Shown here: one piece after another, positions 25,966 through 37,496 of the stretch
Numbering within the stretch: the first letter of the stretch is position 1
Layout: every line of letters begins with the position of its first letter
Assembly (NCBI RefSeq): GCF_000485595.1
Contig: NW_014577384.1
Location: 471,799-514,641, forward strand
Direction of reading: 5' to 3'
Length of the DNA: 42,843 bases
From: Priapulus caudatus
Lineage: Eukaryota; Priapulida; Priapulimorpha; Priapulimorphida; Priapulidae
Program-made: the position numbers and the translations under genes
Notes under the pieces: generated by a model
Database searches by the model: none
What the model was told of the DNA's origin: nothing
The model's input: only the letters and a program-made list of their open reading frames with translations

Positions 25966-27000
25966 TCGAAGATTACTCGTGAAACCGCATCGTGTGATGA
26001 ATGCGTTCAGAAATGTCGATTTTTCTGATTTTCTTAATAGTTATCCTCGCCATAAACCATTACAATGTCACTGCAGTTAGCATTATATTAGGACAACACG
26101 GTCATATACTATCAACTCTAACTCCCAAGCAAAGCAGTGTACAGTGACACATGAGCAAAAGCTGACAGATGCGTAGAAGCACGACAGAAATTGTTTGTGT
26201 AACCATAGGTGTAACATCGTAAATCAAACCGAGGAGCTTTAAACGGTTCCCACACGGTTGCCTCTGCTACATATCACGATTTGACTGACGAGAGCGTAAA
26301 AATCGGCAAAGTTCTGCTATCTGGTTCGCTTTCACGCTGTTGCGCGCACGTGCTTTCTAATGACGTATAAAAGTTAAACTATTCAAGTTCATTATCGAAA
26401 TTTACGAAACGGAAACGGAAACGGAAACGGAATTTAAAAAACGGAGTTTTTTAACTCGATTGCAGGCAGGGTCAGTTACCTATTACACACCCAATTGAGT
26501 GAGAATTTTGGGTGCGAATAAAAATTGAATACGTGAAAGTTGTTCACTCGATTTCAGGCAGGATTAGTTGCCACACACCCAATGGAGTGAGAATTGCAGA
26601 CGGACACCTCTGCAAGACGATCTTTCACCGACGGCTTATATAAACTAGCATTAATCCAACTAGCATGTACTCATTAGGACCACCCCAACATGCTCATACC
26701 CACCCACCAGCAGCTGCACTCGCCAATTATGACCACACGTTAATGGGCAAGCGAGGCGGATCATGAAAATTCATGAAAATCTTCGTGTTAAGAGGTTGGA
26801 ATTGGCTCGGGCTTTTATGGGGGGAATCGCGAGCCATATTTCGTGATATCTGAAAAGGAAATTTTAACATTTAGGAATGGCCAATTAGGAATAGTTACGA
26901 GGAGTTTTTGAGCTGACGTTGCTGCGTAATGGACAACTGTTACAGTAATTAAGCATTTAACTACACATCCACCTAACCATACGATGAGATCTGCACTATA
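25966..27000. other. MLK giant intron, unique-looking part
   Basis: No exon recognised. It contains four AACGGA units at about 26405-26430 and a diverged direct duplication (ACTCGATTGCAGGCAGG and AATTGAGTGAGAATT blocks at about 26455-26513 and 26546-26598). Confidence 0.45.
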
Positions 27001-27008
27001 CTCTAGAG

Positions 27009-27298
27009 CAGTAGTTCTTAACCTGGGTTCGGCCGAACCCCAGGGTTCGGTGAGCCAGTCTCAGGGGTTCGGCGGAGGTCCTCCGAAACGCATTAAATTT
27101 TTTCTCTAATTTGCTATAATTTGTATATTTTGTTCATTCTTTTGCACGCTTTCCAAATATAGTCTTGAATGTTGATGCAATATGTTTTATTTTTGGATTA
27201 ATTAAAATTGATTTGTTTTTGTCAAATTTGAGAGGTTCGGCGAGTGAGCAGTGGGTTTCGTTAGGGTTCGGCGCCTCTAAAAAGGTTAAGAACCACTG
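27009..27298. mobile_element. hAT-type MITE with perfect 8-bp TSD
   Basis: A 290-bp element. Left end CAGTAGTTCTTAACCTGGGT, right end the inverse of CAGTGGTTCTTAACCT, with an internal GGTTCGGCGGAGGTC-type segment. Perfect 8-bp duplication CTCTAGAG (27001-27008 and 27299-27306). A CAGNGGTTCTTAACC terminus with an 8-bp TSD is a familiar hAT signature in animal genomes. No transposase, so non-autonomous. Confidence 0.9.
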
Positions 27299-27764
27299 CT
27301 CTAGAGTTTAGGTAGGTATCGGTACTAGGTTCTGTACTATTCTCTAGAGAACAGTCTATGTTATTAACTGTTTTAACTTCGAACAGTCTATACATCCCTG
27401 ATATCCTGAATACAACGTAATAAAAGAATCTTGTTATGTGAACAACTGTTGTCTTTACGATGCGAGCCTGCTTCAACAATAATGACAAAACGTTAACGTG
27501 AAATATAATGTAAATGGAGTCCGGCTATGAATTGGATAGAATCTGTGTGTTAGATTTTCTGCAGTGAAATCTTGTTTGGGATACACTCACTCTTCACTTG
27601 TGCTCGTAAAAGCTTCAATTTGCAATTCAAATTGCAAAAACCCTGACCAATTTTGGACACGGACGAAAAAATGCACTCACAAAACCACTATACTCTCCAA
27701 ACTTGTTTTTTTAGCGAATAGCGTGATCATGAAGTAAATTAATGGTTAATGGGACAGGCCCGGT

Positions 27765-27816
27765 GGAATCACGGAAGGTATGTTTATACAATGCATAAAC
27801 ACACGCACGCACACAT

Positions 27817-27847
<31 letters not shown>

Positions 27848-27868
27848 TCGCACGACGACCACTCACAA

Positions 27869-27901
<33 letters not shown>

Positions 27902-28215
27902 ATATATATCAAGAGTACATAATAGAGAAGAAAAGTATGACACCGTTTTTAACAGCGTTTCTGCATAGTTTTGCAAGCTTGCAACTTCAACCGGTGGAAT
28001 CTACGGCAAGGTATGTTTTATACAATGCATAAGCACACGCACGCACGCACGCACGCACGCACGCAGCACGCACGGACGCACGCACGCAGCACCGCACGCA
28101 CACACACAAACTATATATATATATAATATATATATTATATATATTATATATATATATATATAAGAGTAGCACTAATAGAGAGAAAAGTATGACACCGTTT
28201 ACAATCAACGCGTTT
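27765..28215. repeat. Two tandem composite units (ACGC and TA blocks)
   Basis: Two units of about 235 bp (from about 27765 and 28002) share the order GGTGGAATC, GGTATGTTT, ACAATGCATAA, then (ACGC)n, (TA)n, an AAGAGTA...ATAATAGAGA block, and GTATGACACCGTTT. The last block is the terminal sequence of the neighbouring foldback element. Confidence 0.75.
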
Positions 28216-28935
28216 TGCATAAGTTTCAACTTGTAAATATATTAAAACTTTACGCTTGTTTTTCGTCTATGATTCTCCCTGAATCATATGACACCACAAT
28301 TTACATGAAAATCGTAATGTGTTCTTCAAAAAAGTTTCTTTGAATATGACACGGTTTCATGCAGAGCTTTTCCCAACCATTCGCATGCTTAGCAGCGAAA
28401 GTTTATTATCCGAGCCCATCTAGAGTTCTAATTGTCTATGACGGAACACTGGGGGCTGTTGGGGATATTAGGCATCGAATTGTATTCAGCGTGTAGAGTT
28501 TCCAGCGTGCTTAGAAATAAACGTATGTGCTCAACGGCGAAGCTAGCGAGCTGATTTTAGCTTTGTGCCATCCGTTTCCTGATGATAAGGAAGCGAACCA
28601 AGTGCTGTTACTGTGCTTTACATAATTCCACCAACAGGCCCGCCAGCGTCCGGTAGTTACAACTCTGGTGCTCGCCCCGCATATAAACATCGCCGAAATG
28701 AAATGGCAAACATTTGGGAAAACTGTGTGAAACAGCGTGTCGTATTCAAAGAATTTTTTGAAGAACACATACGATTTTCAGGTAAACTGATGTGTCATAT
28801 GATTAAGGGAGAATCCGAGACGCAAACAAGGTAAAGTTTGAATATATTTATTCACATATTGATAGAATATTTACAAGTTGAAAACTATGCAAAACGCTGT
28901 TAAAACGGTGTCATACTCTTCTCTCTATTATTTAC
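28150..28935. mobile_element. Foldback element bounded by (TA)n tracts
   Basis: Left arm about 28150-28430 and right arm about 28640-28935 are inverted copies: GTATGACACCGTTT, TCAACTTGTAAATAT, GATTCTCCC, GTGTTCTTCAAAAAA and similar blocks, with many small indels. The terminal TAATAGAGAG/GTATGACACC resembles ATAATAGGGAGGAGTGTGAC of the 8333-9128 element, so I place it in the same family. The 85-codon minus frame inside (28768-28511) is not a recognisable gene. Confidence 0.65.
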
Positions 28936-28941
28936 TCTATG

Positions 28942-28978
<37 letters not shown>

Positions 28979-30206
28979 ATATATATATATCAATTATATA
29001 TATATATATAATATATTTCAATAACGTCAGGGATAAAAGCTTTTAACTAAAACAGAGAAATACATTTGCCTATACGTCATGGGAATAAAAAAGATACGCA
29101 TTGCATTAAAACATCTCCGGCCTGCAACGTGTAACGAGACGACGATTAACTGACTCCTCCTTTACACGTACCGAAAACATGTAACTCCCTCACATCCCCC
29201 TATAGTCCTGGCTAGACCACCTAACCACAGCCACAGGTGAAGAGGACGGTAGGCAGGAAAAATCGATTCTTCATCCTTTATATTAGCTGCGCACAAACGA
29301 CCAGCAGCTACTCTAGGATTTTAATAACCCGTGCAGGTACTGTCCGGATAAAAAGGCCTGGGCTAAAATAAACCCGGGATTTAAACTCCGGAGCCTTTGT
29401 AAAGGGTTACCATTCAGGAGGGAGGAGTGAGAGCTAGTTTAGTTGAGGCCTTGCTCCTAATGGTTTAAAGGTACACTAGGGAACCTTTTATTGATTCGAG
29501 TGCAGCCACAGTTACTCTCACGCAACTGTTAAAATAAAACTCGATAATAATAATAACCAATGTCAATAAATAATCGCTTCTTGATAAACAGTAGAATAAG
29601 AGAGTGATCAAAGTCCAGATTAATCAATTATCCAACTTATTAAAGTCATCATATTAGATGCGATACTCAAAAAACAGCTTATCTAACCCCGGTGTTTTTA
29701 TTGCAAACGTGGCCAGATAGCGAGCACACTTCGCAAGAATTTTGAAAGATAATTTCAGAAATTAGTTAAATGTTTGATATTAAACGAATTTTGGTTTAAA
29801 AATAATTCTTTACGAACAACGTACAACCCTGTTCGACCATTTGCGTGGTTTTGATATATTAAGTCGTTACACTAGGTAATTAATCATTTCAACAAAGCGT
29901 GTTATACTTAATAGGCTACAGACGCTTGTTACAGTATTTGCAACTCTACGTGTAATTTATCATCTGTCATATACAGTGAATAAGAGACACCACAGCAGAG
30001 TTGTTAGTCAAAAGGTTATTGTTCAGCGCGAACATTAACTGCTGCTGGGTGAGTGTAGGTAGCACGACATGTAGACATGAACGACTGACTACACGTACGA
30101 CATCTACGACCTTGTGTTGGCATCCGCCTGAGTCCCATTTGCTCTAGCATCTACTATTGCTGAGCTTGTAGAGGGTCACCCGTCCCCGTGGTGGCGTGGG
30201 TACGGG
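28936..30206. other. MLK giant intron, AT tract and unique DNA
   Basis: AT dinucleotide tracts to about 29015, then about 1.2 kb with no exon, RNA gene or obvious repeat. Confidence 0.4.
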
Positions 30207-30415
30207 TGGCTGTTCACGCACGCACGCACGAACGCACACGCATGCACGCACGCGCACACACGCATGCATGCACGCACACCCACGCATGCACGCACACACA
30301 CACACGCACTCACACTCGCACACACGTACGCGCACACTCACACAGTCACATTTACGCACGTATGCACGCAAGCACGCACGCACGCACGCACGGACGCACG
30401 CACGCACGAACACTT
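30207..30415. repeat. (CACG/CACA)n microsatellite
   Basis: About 200 bp of CGCA and CACA repeats. Open frames on both strands through it are compositional. Confidence 0.95.
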
Positions 30416-30417
30416 TA

Positions 30418-30561
30418 AGCCCTGCGCACACGTGAGTAATTTTACTCGAGTAAAATGATGCATATGCGTCAAAATACTCACGTGTGCGGCGGATTTTCGT
30501 TGAGTATTTTGACGCACGCATAATTTTACTTGAGTAAGATTACTCACGTGTGCACCGGGCT
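30418..30561. mobile_element. Short palindromic MITE with TTA TSD
   Basis: A 144-bp element with termini AGCCCTGCGCACACGTGAGT and its near inverse (ACTCACGTGTGCACCGGGCT). TTA is duplicated on both sides (30415-30417, 30562-30564). Each arm contains a further TTTTACTCGAGTAAAAT-like hairpin, and the CACGTG E-box core occurs several times. The TSD suggests PIF/Harbinger. Confidence 0.8.
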
Positions 30562-30564
30562 TTA

Positions 30565-31330
30565 TGCGATGGCACCTGTTAGCTTGCTATCACTTCCCTC
30601 GCTCACGCTATACGCACATCCTCTTACACGCCAGCTCCATGCACCACCACCATCAACAACAACAACATTCCAGCCGTGCTAACGGACTTACATGGCTACT
30701 ATATTATAGTTCGTTACTCTCGCACAGGCTAAGCGTATAGTTGCGATTCCTCGTCCTCTGACCCCCCAGCCTGCTGCCGTAAAACGCTGGCACGTCGGCT
30801 GACTTTATTAGTTAGTTTTGCTTCAAGCCATGCAGCGTGGCCCTACACTGGCAGAGACGACTGTGAAGAAAAGGCGACTGCTTGTAGGGAGGCAGGGAGG
30901 GAGGGAGCTTGGGAGGGAGGGCATCTGGATAGTGGAAAGAGGTAAGGAATGTGGAAGAAAAATGGAAACCCATGTGCAGCGCCACCAAACGGCGAACACG
31001 ATAGTGCTCACCGCATCGCGACCATCGCTTCAGCTGCTACCTGGCAGACCAGCCGACAAGAGATACGGACATCATCGGTACCAACACCCGTCACATCCCT
31101 GACACCGCCGCACATCCTAACGCCGTCCCAATTATCGCACTAATTACAACGAACGTTGATGAGTGCGCGGACAGCGGGAGTAGAGAAGGGTTAGGTAGAA
31201 GAGATACAGGTAGGTAGGAAGCAGAAGTAGGGGAGGGAGGTAGGGCAGGGAGAGGGAGGATGGGAGGGGGACTACGATAGGAGCTCTTTCTCTTCATCTT
31301 CTTCTGCTCCAGTAACTCTTCCTTATCATT
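30565..31330. other. MLK giant intron, no gene seen
   Basis: Contains purine-rich stretches (GGGAGGGAGG at about 30890-30920; GGTAGG/GGGAGG at about 31185-31270). No exon recognised. Confidence 0.4.
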
Positions 31331-31334
31331 TCAA

Positions 31335-31513
31335 TTGTAGTGAGTCTATCTGTCAGCATTAATATATGAAATCAATGCATTAAAGCTTTGCGCAAGAATT
31401 AAACATCATTATTTTGTTTGAACTTGGGCCCATAATGATGATCAATGAATTCTTGCGTGAAGTTTTAATACATTGATTTCACATATATTAGTGCTGACAG
31501 ACTCACTACAATT
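31335..31513. mobile_element. Palindromic MITE-like element
   Basis: Inverted arms AATTGTAGTGAGTCT / AGACTCACTACAATT, followed inward by GTCAGCATTAATATATG, AAATCAATGCATTAAA and GCAAGAATT words. About 179 bp in total. I could not define a clear target duplication, so its class is open. Confidence 0.65.
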
Positions 31514-31684
31514 TAGTGGGGGAGTGAATTTAGAGATTGTTTTTCGTTAATTGGCAGGCAACGTTGACGATGCATGCAGAGGAACAGTGTGACATTTGCT
31601 GCCGCAGCAATTGCTTGGCAATTTTATGGTCTCATTACCAAGTCCATTAGAATAGGTACATTAATTATAAAGACGCCCATACAC

Positions 31685-31763
31685 AGACATAAATCCCCCA
31701 CACACACACATGCATTATGCACGTAACGCACGCACGCGTCGCACGCACACACACACACACACA

Positions 31764-31803
<40 letters not shown>

Positions 31804-31990
31804 CACACACACTCACTCACTCACTACACAATCAAGTACACGAACATACGTACGCGGGAACGCACATGCATACACACACACTATACAATCAAGTAGACAA
31901 ACAAACATACGTGCGCGCGAACGCATACACGTACACACATATGCACGTAAGCACGCTAAGGCACGCACGCACGTACCGACATGCACTCAC
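31685..31990. repeat. CACG/ACTC microsatellite with internal duplication
   Basis: Mixed CACA, ACGC and ACTC repeats. The block ACAATCAAGTA(C/G)AC(G/A)AAC, followed by ATACGT, occurs twice (about 31826 and 31886). Not coding. Confidence 0.9.
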
Positions 31991-32163
31991 GCACAGACCA
32001 CACAAAGAAACGCGATTCCAAGAATATGCCATTCTCGCAATCACCTGTCAATCAACAGAAGACCGTAAAACGTTATTTATAGCTGTCTTTAATTGTTAAC
32101 GTCTGCTGCTAAGGAATTGCCCCCAGGGAAAAAAAACCGCCGACCTGATCACTCGCCCGATCT

Positions 32164-32179
32164 CCACTAGGTGGCGCTG
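32164..32179 (+). promoter_or_regulatory. CTCF-core-like motif
   Basis: CCACTAGGTGGCGCTG matches the core CTCF recognition consensus (CCASYAGRKGGCRS type) at essentially every informative position. CTCF is conserved in bilaterians. A second GTGGCG/CGCCAC arrangement follows within 20 bp. This is a motif match only; chance or repeat origin is possible. Confidence 0.35.
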
Positions 32180-32309
32180 CCAAACGCCACCAGCGGTCCG
32201 CGCAAGAATGGTTGCGCATGCGTGCATCGATCCCATGATTAGCTTCTGTTCTAGTTGGTCTGCATGACCTTCTCAACATGGCTCGAGGCAAAATATGCTC
32301 CTCTCGCAC

Positions 32310-32780
32310 AAAGCCAATGACATTTTGGTAAAAACACGTACAAAGGGATGTTACACTGGGGCCGTATAATGAATGCCTGATTATCCAGCGACACTGTTAC
32401 AGTGTTTCAGCTGGGTGGAATAAGATTGGAATTTTCGGCTATTTGTGTGGATTTTTGTTTTTAATAGCCAAATCAAATTTTCTATAGACAAATGGATGTC
32501 GTCTTGCACATATTACATAAAGATGGCATTTCCTTCGCACTTCCGTTTGTGCCTATTATACAAGTGCGTGTGACAGATGTGTAGGGTATGTGACTTAACA
32601 ATTTCAAAGAGCTAAAGAGGAAATGCCTCCTTTTGATGAAAAATGAAATGAAATATGAATTAGAGAATAAAAAAACTGTATTATATAGAACAGGACCTGT
32701 TTCTTATTCGTCACGAAATGGTGATAGCAATGAAAAGTGCACAAGTAAGTAGTAACTAGTAATGAAAACGAGAACGCATA
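32310..32780. other. MLK giant intron, no gene seen
   Basis: AT-rich DNA with no recognisable exon or repeat. Confidence 0.4.
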
Positions 32781-32792
32781 CATGATGGTCCA

Positions 32793-34862
32793 CCCACGAT
32801 CCAACACCCACCCTCGCCCTACCACCCACACACGCACCACCACCCGCACACGCACCACCACCCACACACGCACCACCACCCACCCACGCCCCACTACCCA
32901 CCCACGCCCACCACCCACCCCACGCAACCCACACACGCACACCACCGCACACCACGCACCCCCACCACCTCACACCTCAGCCCCCACCACCCACACACGC
33001 AACAACCTAACGCCACAACACGCACCACCACCCCCAGACAGCCTCCGCGCCCACGGCACCCCACACACGCTGCCACGCACGCACCCACACCTCCTCGCCA
33101 CCAACCACGCCACCCTCGGCCCACCACCCACCACACGCAGCGAACCACCACCACGTCGGGGGGCCACACAAAGCACAGCACCACCCACACAGCGGCACCA
33201 CACACACACACGAGTGGCCCCACCACCTCACCCGCCCGATCACACCCACACACCACGTCAGCCACCAACAAGCGAGCGGCCCACACCACCCACTACACGG
33301 CGTCTGGCGCAGCCACCACTCACACAGCGCGCCACCACCTACCGCACACACGCACTGCACATCCCACGCCTCGCCCACCACCCCACACCACGCAACCCAC
33401 ACCCACACACAGCACACAAAACCCACGCTCACAATTTACAGCCCGCACCACCCACACACGCCCGCAATGACTCAGCCCACCCACGGTGCGAGCCGTACCC
33501 CACCACCCACACACGCACGCACCCCACAGCACGCACGGGACGCAATCACCCACCGCCTCGACGCCACCACCCACTCACAGCACGGTCACCCACCAACCCC
33601 ACCCGCCCCACCACCCACACACGCACCACCACCCCACACACGCACCTAAACGCACCGCACAGGCACCCAGCCACCCACCTCGCCCCACCACCGCACGACA
33701 CGCCCGGACACCGCACCCACCCTCGCCCACCACTCCACAGCGACGCACAGCACCACCACACACGCAGATCGCACACCACGCCTCTCTCGCCCCACCACCC
33801 ACACACAGCACCAAACCCCACACGCACAAGCACCACCCACACCACGGGCACTCACCAACGCCCAACACGCCCCACACCACGGCCACGCACCACCCACCAA
33901 CGCAAACCCACCACCCAAACACCAACACCCCGCAGCACCGCACCCTCGACCACCACCCACCACGCACCACCACCTGGCACCCGCTCGGCCGCCACCAACC
34001 TCACACCGCACCACCACCACGGACACCACCACACCCACACTACCGCCCCACGCAGCCCAAACCCTCCGCCCAGCACCACTCACAGCACGCCCCAGTCCAC
34101 CCACGACACGCACCAACCACCCACACACGTCACGCACCAACGCCACCCTCGCGCCGCACAGCCCACACGCACCACCTACCCACACACGCACCACCACCCA
34201 CACACGCAAGCCACCACCCACCCGCACCAACCACCCACCCACGCCCAACCACCCACCACACGCCCACCACCACCACCGCAACACACGTCACCACGCACCA
34301 CACAGCACGCCCACAACCTAGGACCCTCGCCCTTCACCACCCCAGCCCACCCCAGCCCTCAGCCCCACCACCCACACTATCATCGCGACCAACAGCCCAC
34401 ACATACGGCACGGACACCAGCCCACTACCACGCGGCCTTACACCCACAACAGACGCCACCAAGCACCACCTCACCCAACCCACTGCACGGGACCCACCCC
34501 TACTCCTAGCACCCACGCGACCCACCTGCCCCACCACCCACACACGCCCACCGACCCACGCCAGTGACGCCACCACCCACAACGCACCCACACCACACAG
34601 CACGCATGCTGCCCACACCCACCACACACCGCCCGCACCACCCACACACGCAGCCTTCCACCCAACCTCGCGCCCACCACCCACACCACGGAGAGCACCA
34701 CCACACCCATCGCACACACCACCACCCGCACGGATCGTGCCACGCACCACCCTTACACGACACGCCCCACCACGCTCACACAGCGCACGGCCACCACCCC
34801 ACCGTCACGCCCCACCACCACAGCACGGTGGTCGCGAATCCCGCCACCACCCACACACGCAC
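32793..34862. repeat. 2.1-kb CA-rich minisatellite
   Basis: About 2.07 kb almost devoid of T and poor in G on the + strand. It is made of degenerate copies of an 18-bp-type unit (CACCACCCACACACGCAC) with variable rearrangements. The lack of T removes stop codons, giving Thr/His/Pro-rich frames up to 575 codons on + and Val/Trp/Gly-rich frames on -, none of which is a gene. The minus strand is GTGG/GGTGG-rich and could form G-quadruplexes. Confidence 0.95.
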
Positions 34863-34869
34863 GATACCC

Positions 34870-35110
34870 GGGACTGATACAAAAGCGCGAGGTGGTAGCA
34901 GGAGGGAAATGAGAGACGACGAGGTGAAAGATTAGGAGGAGAGGGGTAGGTTAAGTGAGAGAGGAAAGGAGGTCAAGAGCAGGATGGGAAGGAGAAGAGA
35001 GGTGAGAGAGAGAGGGAGCAAGCCTGGACGATGAGAAAAAGAGTGTGTCACGAAGATGGGGCGGAGCAATTGAGACAGCCACCGGCAAGGTGTGAAAGAG
35101 AGAAGTAAGT
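34870..35110. repeat. Purine-rich tract
   Basis: GAGAGG/GGAAGG-type purine-rich sequence on + between the minisatellite and the damaged MLK exon. On the gene strand it is pyrimidine-rich. No coding content. Confidence 0.6.
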
Positions 35111-35287
35111 GAAGGAGGGGAACAGCGGGAGAGATGATAGAAGGATTAGAGACCCGGGGTGTGGAGTGACAGACACATGGACACAGCACCGACCCACTAC
35201 CATCCGAGCACCACCACCCACCCAACGGCTCGACGACCCTCTCTCATGCTCGCATGCATACACAAAGTGTGCCATCACCTTACTCAC

Positions 35288-35487
35288 CCCACAAACGTCA
35301 CTGGACCTTGGAGAAGGTTGAGGACTTGATGACTTTCGGGTGCCATCCAGCGCGTAAGCGTGCCGCCTGGCTCATGTGGCGTTGTCTTGTCTACCCGCCT
35401 CGGCGCTGCGTGGCAGCCCAAAAGTCGTGATCTTCAATGTCTTGCTGCACAGGTCGTGTCCGTCGATTTTGGTTCTTCCAAATAGCA
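35288..35487 (-). pseudogene. MLK activation-loop exon, disrupted by indels (sequence error or decay)
   Basis: A 200-nt minus-strand segment with acceptor GTCTGTAG and donor GTGAGT. In frame at its 5' part it reads CSKTLKIT, then TFGLPR where DFGLAR is expected. Further on, in shifted frames, it reads TRQRHMS, WMAPE, then VIKSSTFSK one frame over, and SDV near the donor. These are, in order, the kinase subdomain VII-VIII segments that immediately precede the YGVLLWE exon at 23918-23770. Reading them as one protein would need several 1-nt gains and losses, and an in-frame stop (TGA) and a missing DFG Asp result as written. The splice signals survive. I favour base-call errors in a long-read region over true decay because the downstream exons are intact, but the sequence alone cannot decide. 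Confidence 0.75.
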
Positions 35488-35509
35488 CTACAGACAACAA
35501 CAACAACAG

Positions 35510-35890
35510 ACTGCTGTCAGCAAAGGAGAAGCCTTCCTCCGGTTGCCTCCTATACTACAGTAGAGAGGGTTCACCGCCTCCATCTTTCTTCTCTCCTTCT
35601 CCTCTCGCTCCTCTCGCCTTCGTGCTTTGCACCACATAGAAGAGCTACTCTGCCTTCTCACCTAACGCACAGCGGAGAGAGTTCCTCTCTGCCTCCTAAA
35701 TACAGTAGGAGGGTTCAACTGCCTCCTCTTCCTTCTCCTCCTCCTCCTCCTCCTCTCCCTTTTGCTTGCACCACATAGAAGAGTTACTCTGCCTTCTCCT
35801 AACCACAGCGGGACAGTTTCCTCTCTGCCTCCTAAATACAGTAGGAGGGTTCAACCGCCTCCCCGTCCTTCTCCTCCCTGCCTTACAGGA
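35510..35890. repeat. Tandem repeat, period about 130 bp, three copies
   Basis: Blocks CTGCCTCCTAAATACAGTAG, GGAGGGTTCAACYGCCTCC, CACCACATAGAAGAG and TACTCTGCCTTCTC recur in order in two clear copies and one diverged copy. It is intronic, just upstream (gene sense) of the damaged MLK exon. Confidence 0.75.
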
Positions 35891-36130
35891 CAGTGCACCC
35901 CTGCCTCCACCTTACCAGGAGTTTCCCAGCTTCCATCGGTAAGCAGTATTAATGAAATAAATTATCAGTAGGCTATATTAGATATGCGTTAGATAATGTA
36001 ATCAGTTGGATAAGAAGTTGGCTTTGTATATTCTTGACATGCAATCTTGTTCCTTGCAAACTACCCAGCCTCCTTCCCGACTCACGAGTCTAAAACAATC
36101 AATATGCAAGTTAACCCATTTCACAAGATT

Positions 36131-36350
36131 TAGGTAGGTAGGTCGGTAGGTAGGTAGGTAGGTAGTTAGGTAGGTAGGTAGGTAGGTAGGTAGGTAGGTA
36201 GGTAGGTAGGTAGGTAGGTAGGTAGGTAGTTAGGTAGGTAGGTAGGTAGGTAGGTAGGTAGGTAGGTAGGTAGGTAGGTAGGTAGGTAGGCAGGCAGGCA
36301 GGTAGGTAGGTTGTAAAGTAGGTAGGTATAGGTAGGCATGTAGGTAGCAG
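36131..36350. repeat. (GGTA)n tetranucleotide microsatellite
   Basis: About 200 bp of GGTA/GGCA repeats, giving a Leu-Pro-Thr-Tyr minus-strand frame that is not a gene. Confidence 0.97.
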
Positions 36351-37196
36351 GTGAGAAAATAGAATATCTCATTCCCAGTTTGCAATTCTTTTTTTGGCAG
36401 GAAAAGGGGTCAGGGAAACATTTCATTCTTAAAAAATTCCACGAAATCTGTCGAAAATGTAAGATTTCATGGTCGACCGGTTTCCAATTTATCTAGTCGA
36501 TCAGGTTATCGCAAGCAGCAAATATTTTCTCGACCAAGCTTCTGCTCATAACTTCTCTCAGCATCTTCGTCGCCATAGCGACAACGCGAACACTCAAGTA
36601 TCATATCAGCGGCTCGCATTGTTGTGACGTCAGGCTATAGAGCGGTAAGCTTCGTAGGGATCTCTCAATGAACGCGGAATTCACGTGCTAGTCACGTATA
36701 CTCAAACTAAAACCCCGCGAAGCTGTCACAGAAATACGTGCCATTATGTAATCGTACCATTGTGTGAAACTTCTGCGCGTACGCTCATGCGGTTCTACGC
36801 ATTTTCCGTCATTTCAAGAATCCGTCTGCATTCGTCTCGCCCGAGGCATTTCAGCCATACGAGAAGTTTCAAAAACAAAACGTGCATTTCATACATTGCG
36901 CGCGCACTATTATAATGGGCCGTGAGAGGCAGTTATTAAAAGTATCATTGAAAGTATCATGCTGGCATATCAACAGCGAGTAGAGCCAACGTTATGCTGA
37001 CGGGAGATTGCCCAGGTGGGTAACGGATGTTACTGGATGCACGTATAAGATTCACATGATCAGCAGGGAAGATATACGAGACTGTTATGCAGATCATTTT
37101 GAACAATCATGCTACGATGCGATGCACACGTGCTCTCTATATTGCCGCACTACAACAGACTAGTACCATTAACAAGTGATGCAAGAGGCATCTCAT
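36351..37196. other. No gene seen
   Basis: Unique-looking DNA. I searched for the missing MLK exons (SH3, glycine loop, HRDLK) on the minus strand and found no match. Confidence 0.4.
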
Positions 37197-37285
37197 TATT
37201 CTCTCTCTTTTCTTTCTCTTTCTCTTTCTCTCTCTTCTCCTCTCTCTCTCTCTCTCGTCATCGTTTTCTCTCTCTCTCTTCTCTC

Positions 37286-37324
<39 letters not shown>

Positions 37325-37496
37325 CTCTCTTCTCTCTCTCTTCTCTCTCTCTTTCTCTCTCGCTCTCTCTCTCTCTCGCTCTCCGCTCTCTCTCTCTCTC
37401 TCGCGCTCGCCTCTCTCTCTCTCTATCTGTCTCTCTCTTTGCTTTCTCTCGCTCTCTCCTTTCTTCTCTTTCTCTCTCTCCCTCCCTCTTTTCTCT
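37197..37496. repeat. (CT)n polypyrimidine tract
   Basis: About 300 bp of CT/CTT/CTCG-rich pyrimidine sequence, with a capacity for triplex (H-DNA) formation. It gives Ser-Leu-Phe frames on + and Arg-Glu frames on -. Confidence 0.95.

Noticed and set aside
28511-28768. 85-codon minus frame in the foldback element
   Set aside because: Lies in the arm and loop of an inverted repeat whose other arm does not keep the frame; no transposase motif.
32782-34877. Open frames of 575 and 463 codons (Thr/His/Pro-rich) on the + strand
   Set aside because: They exist only because the minisatellite lacks T and therefore lacks stop codons; frames on both strands are equally open and no family or splice signal supports them.
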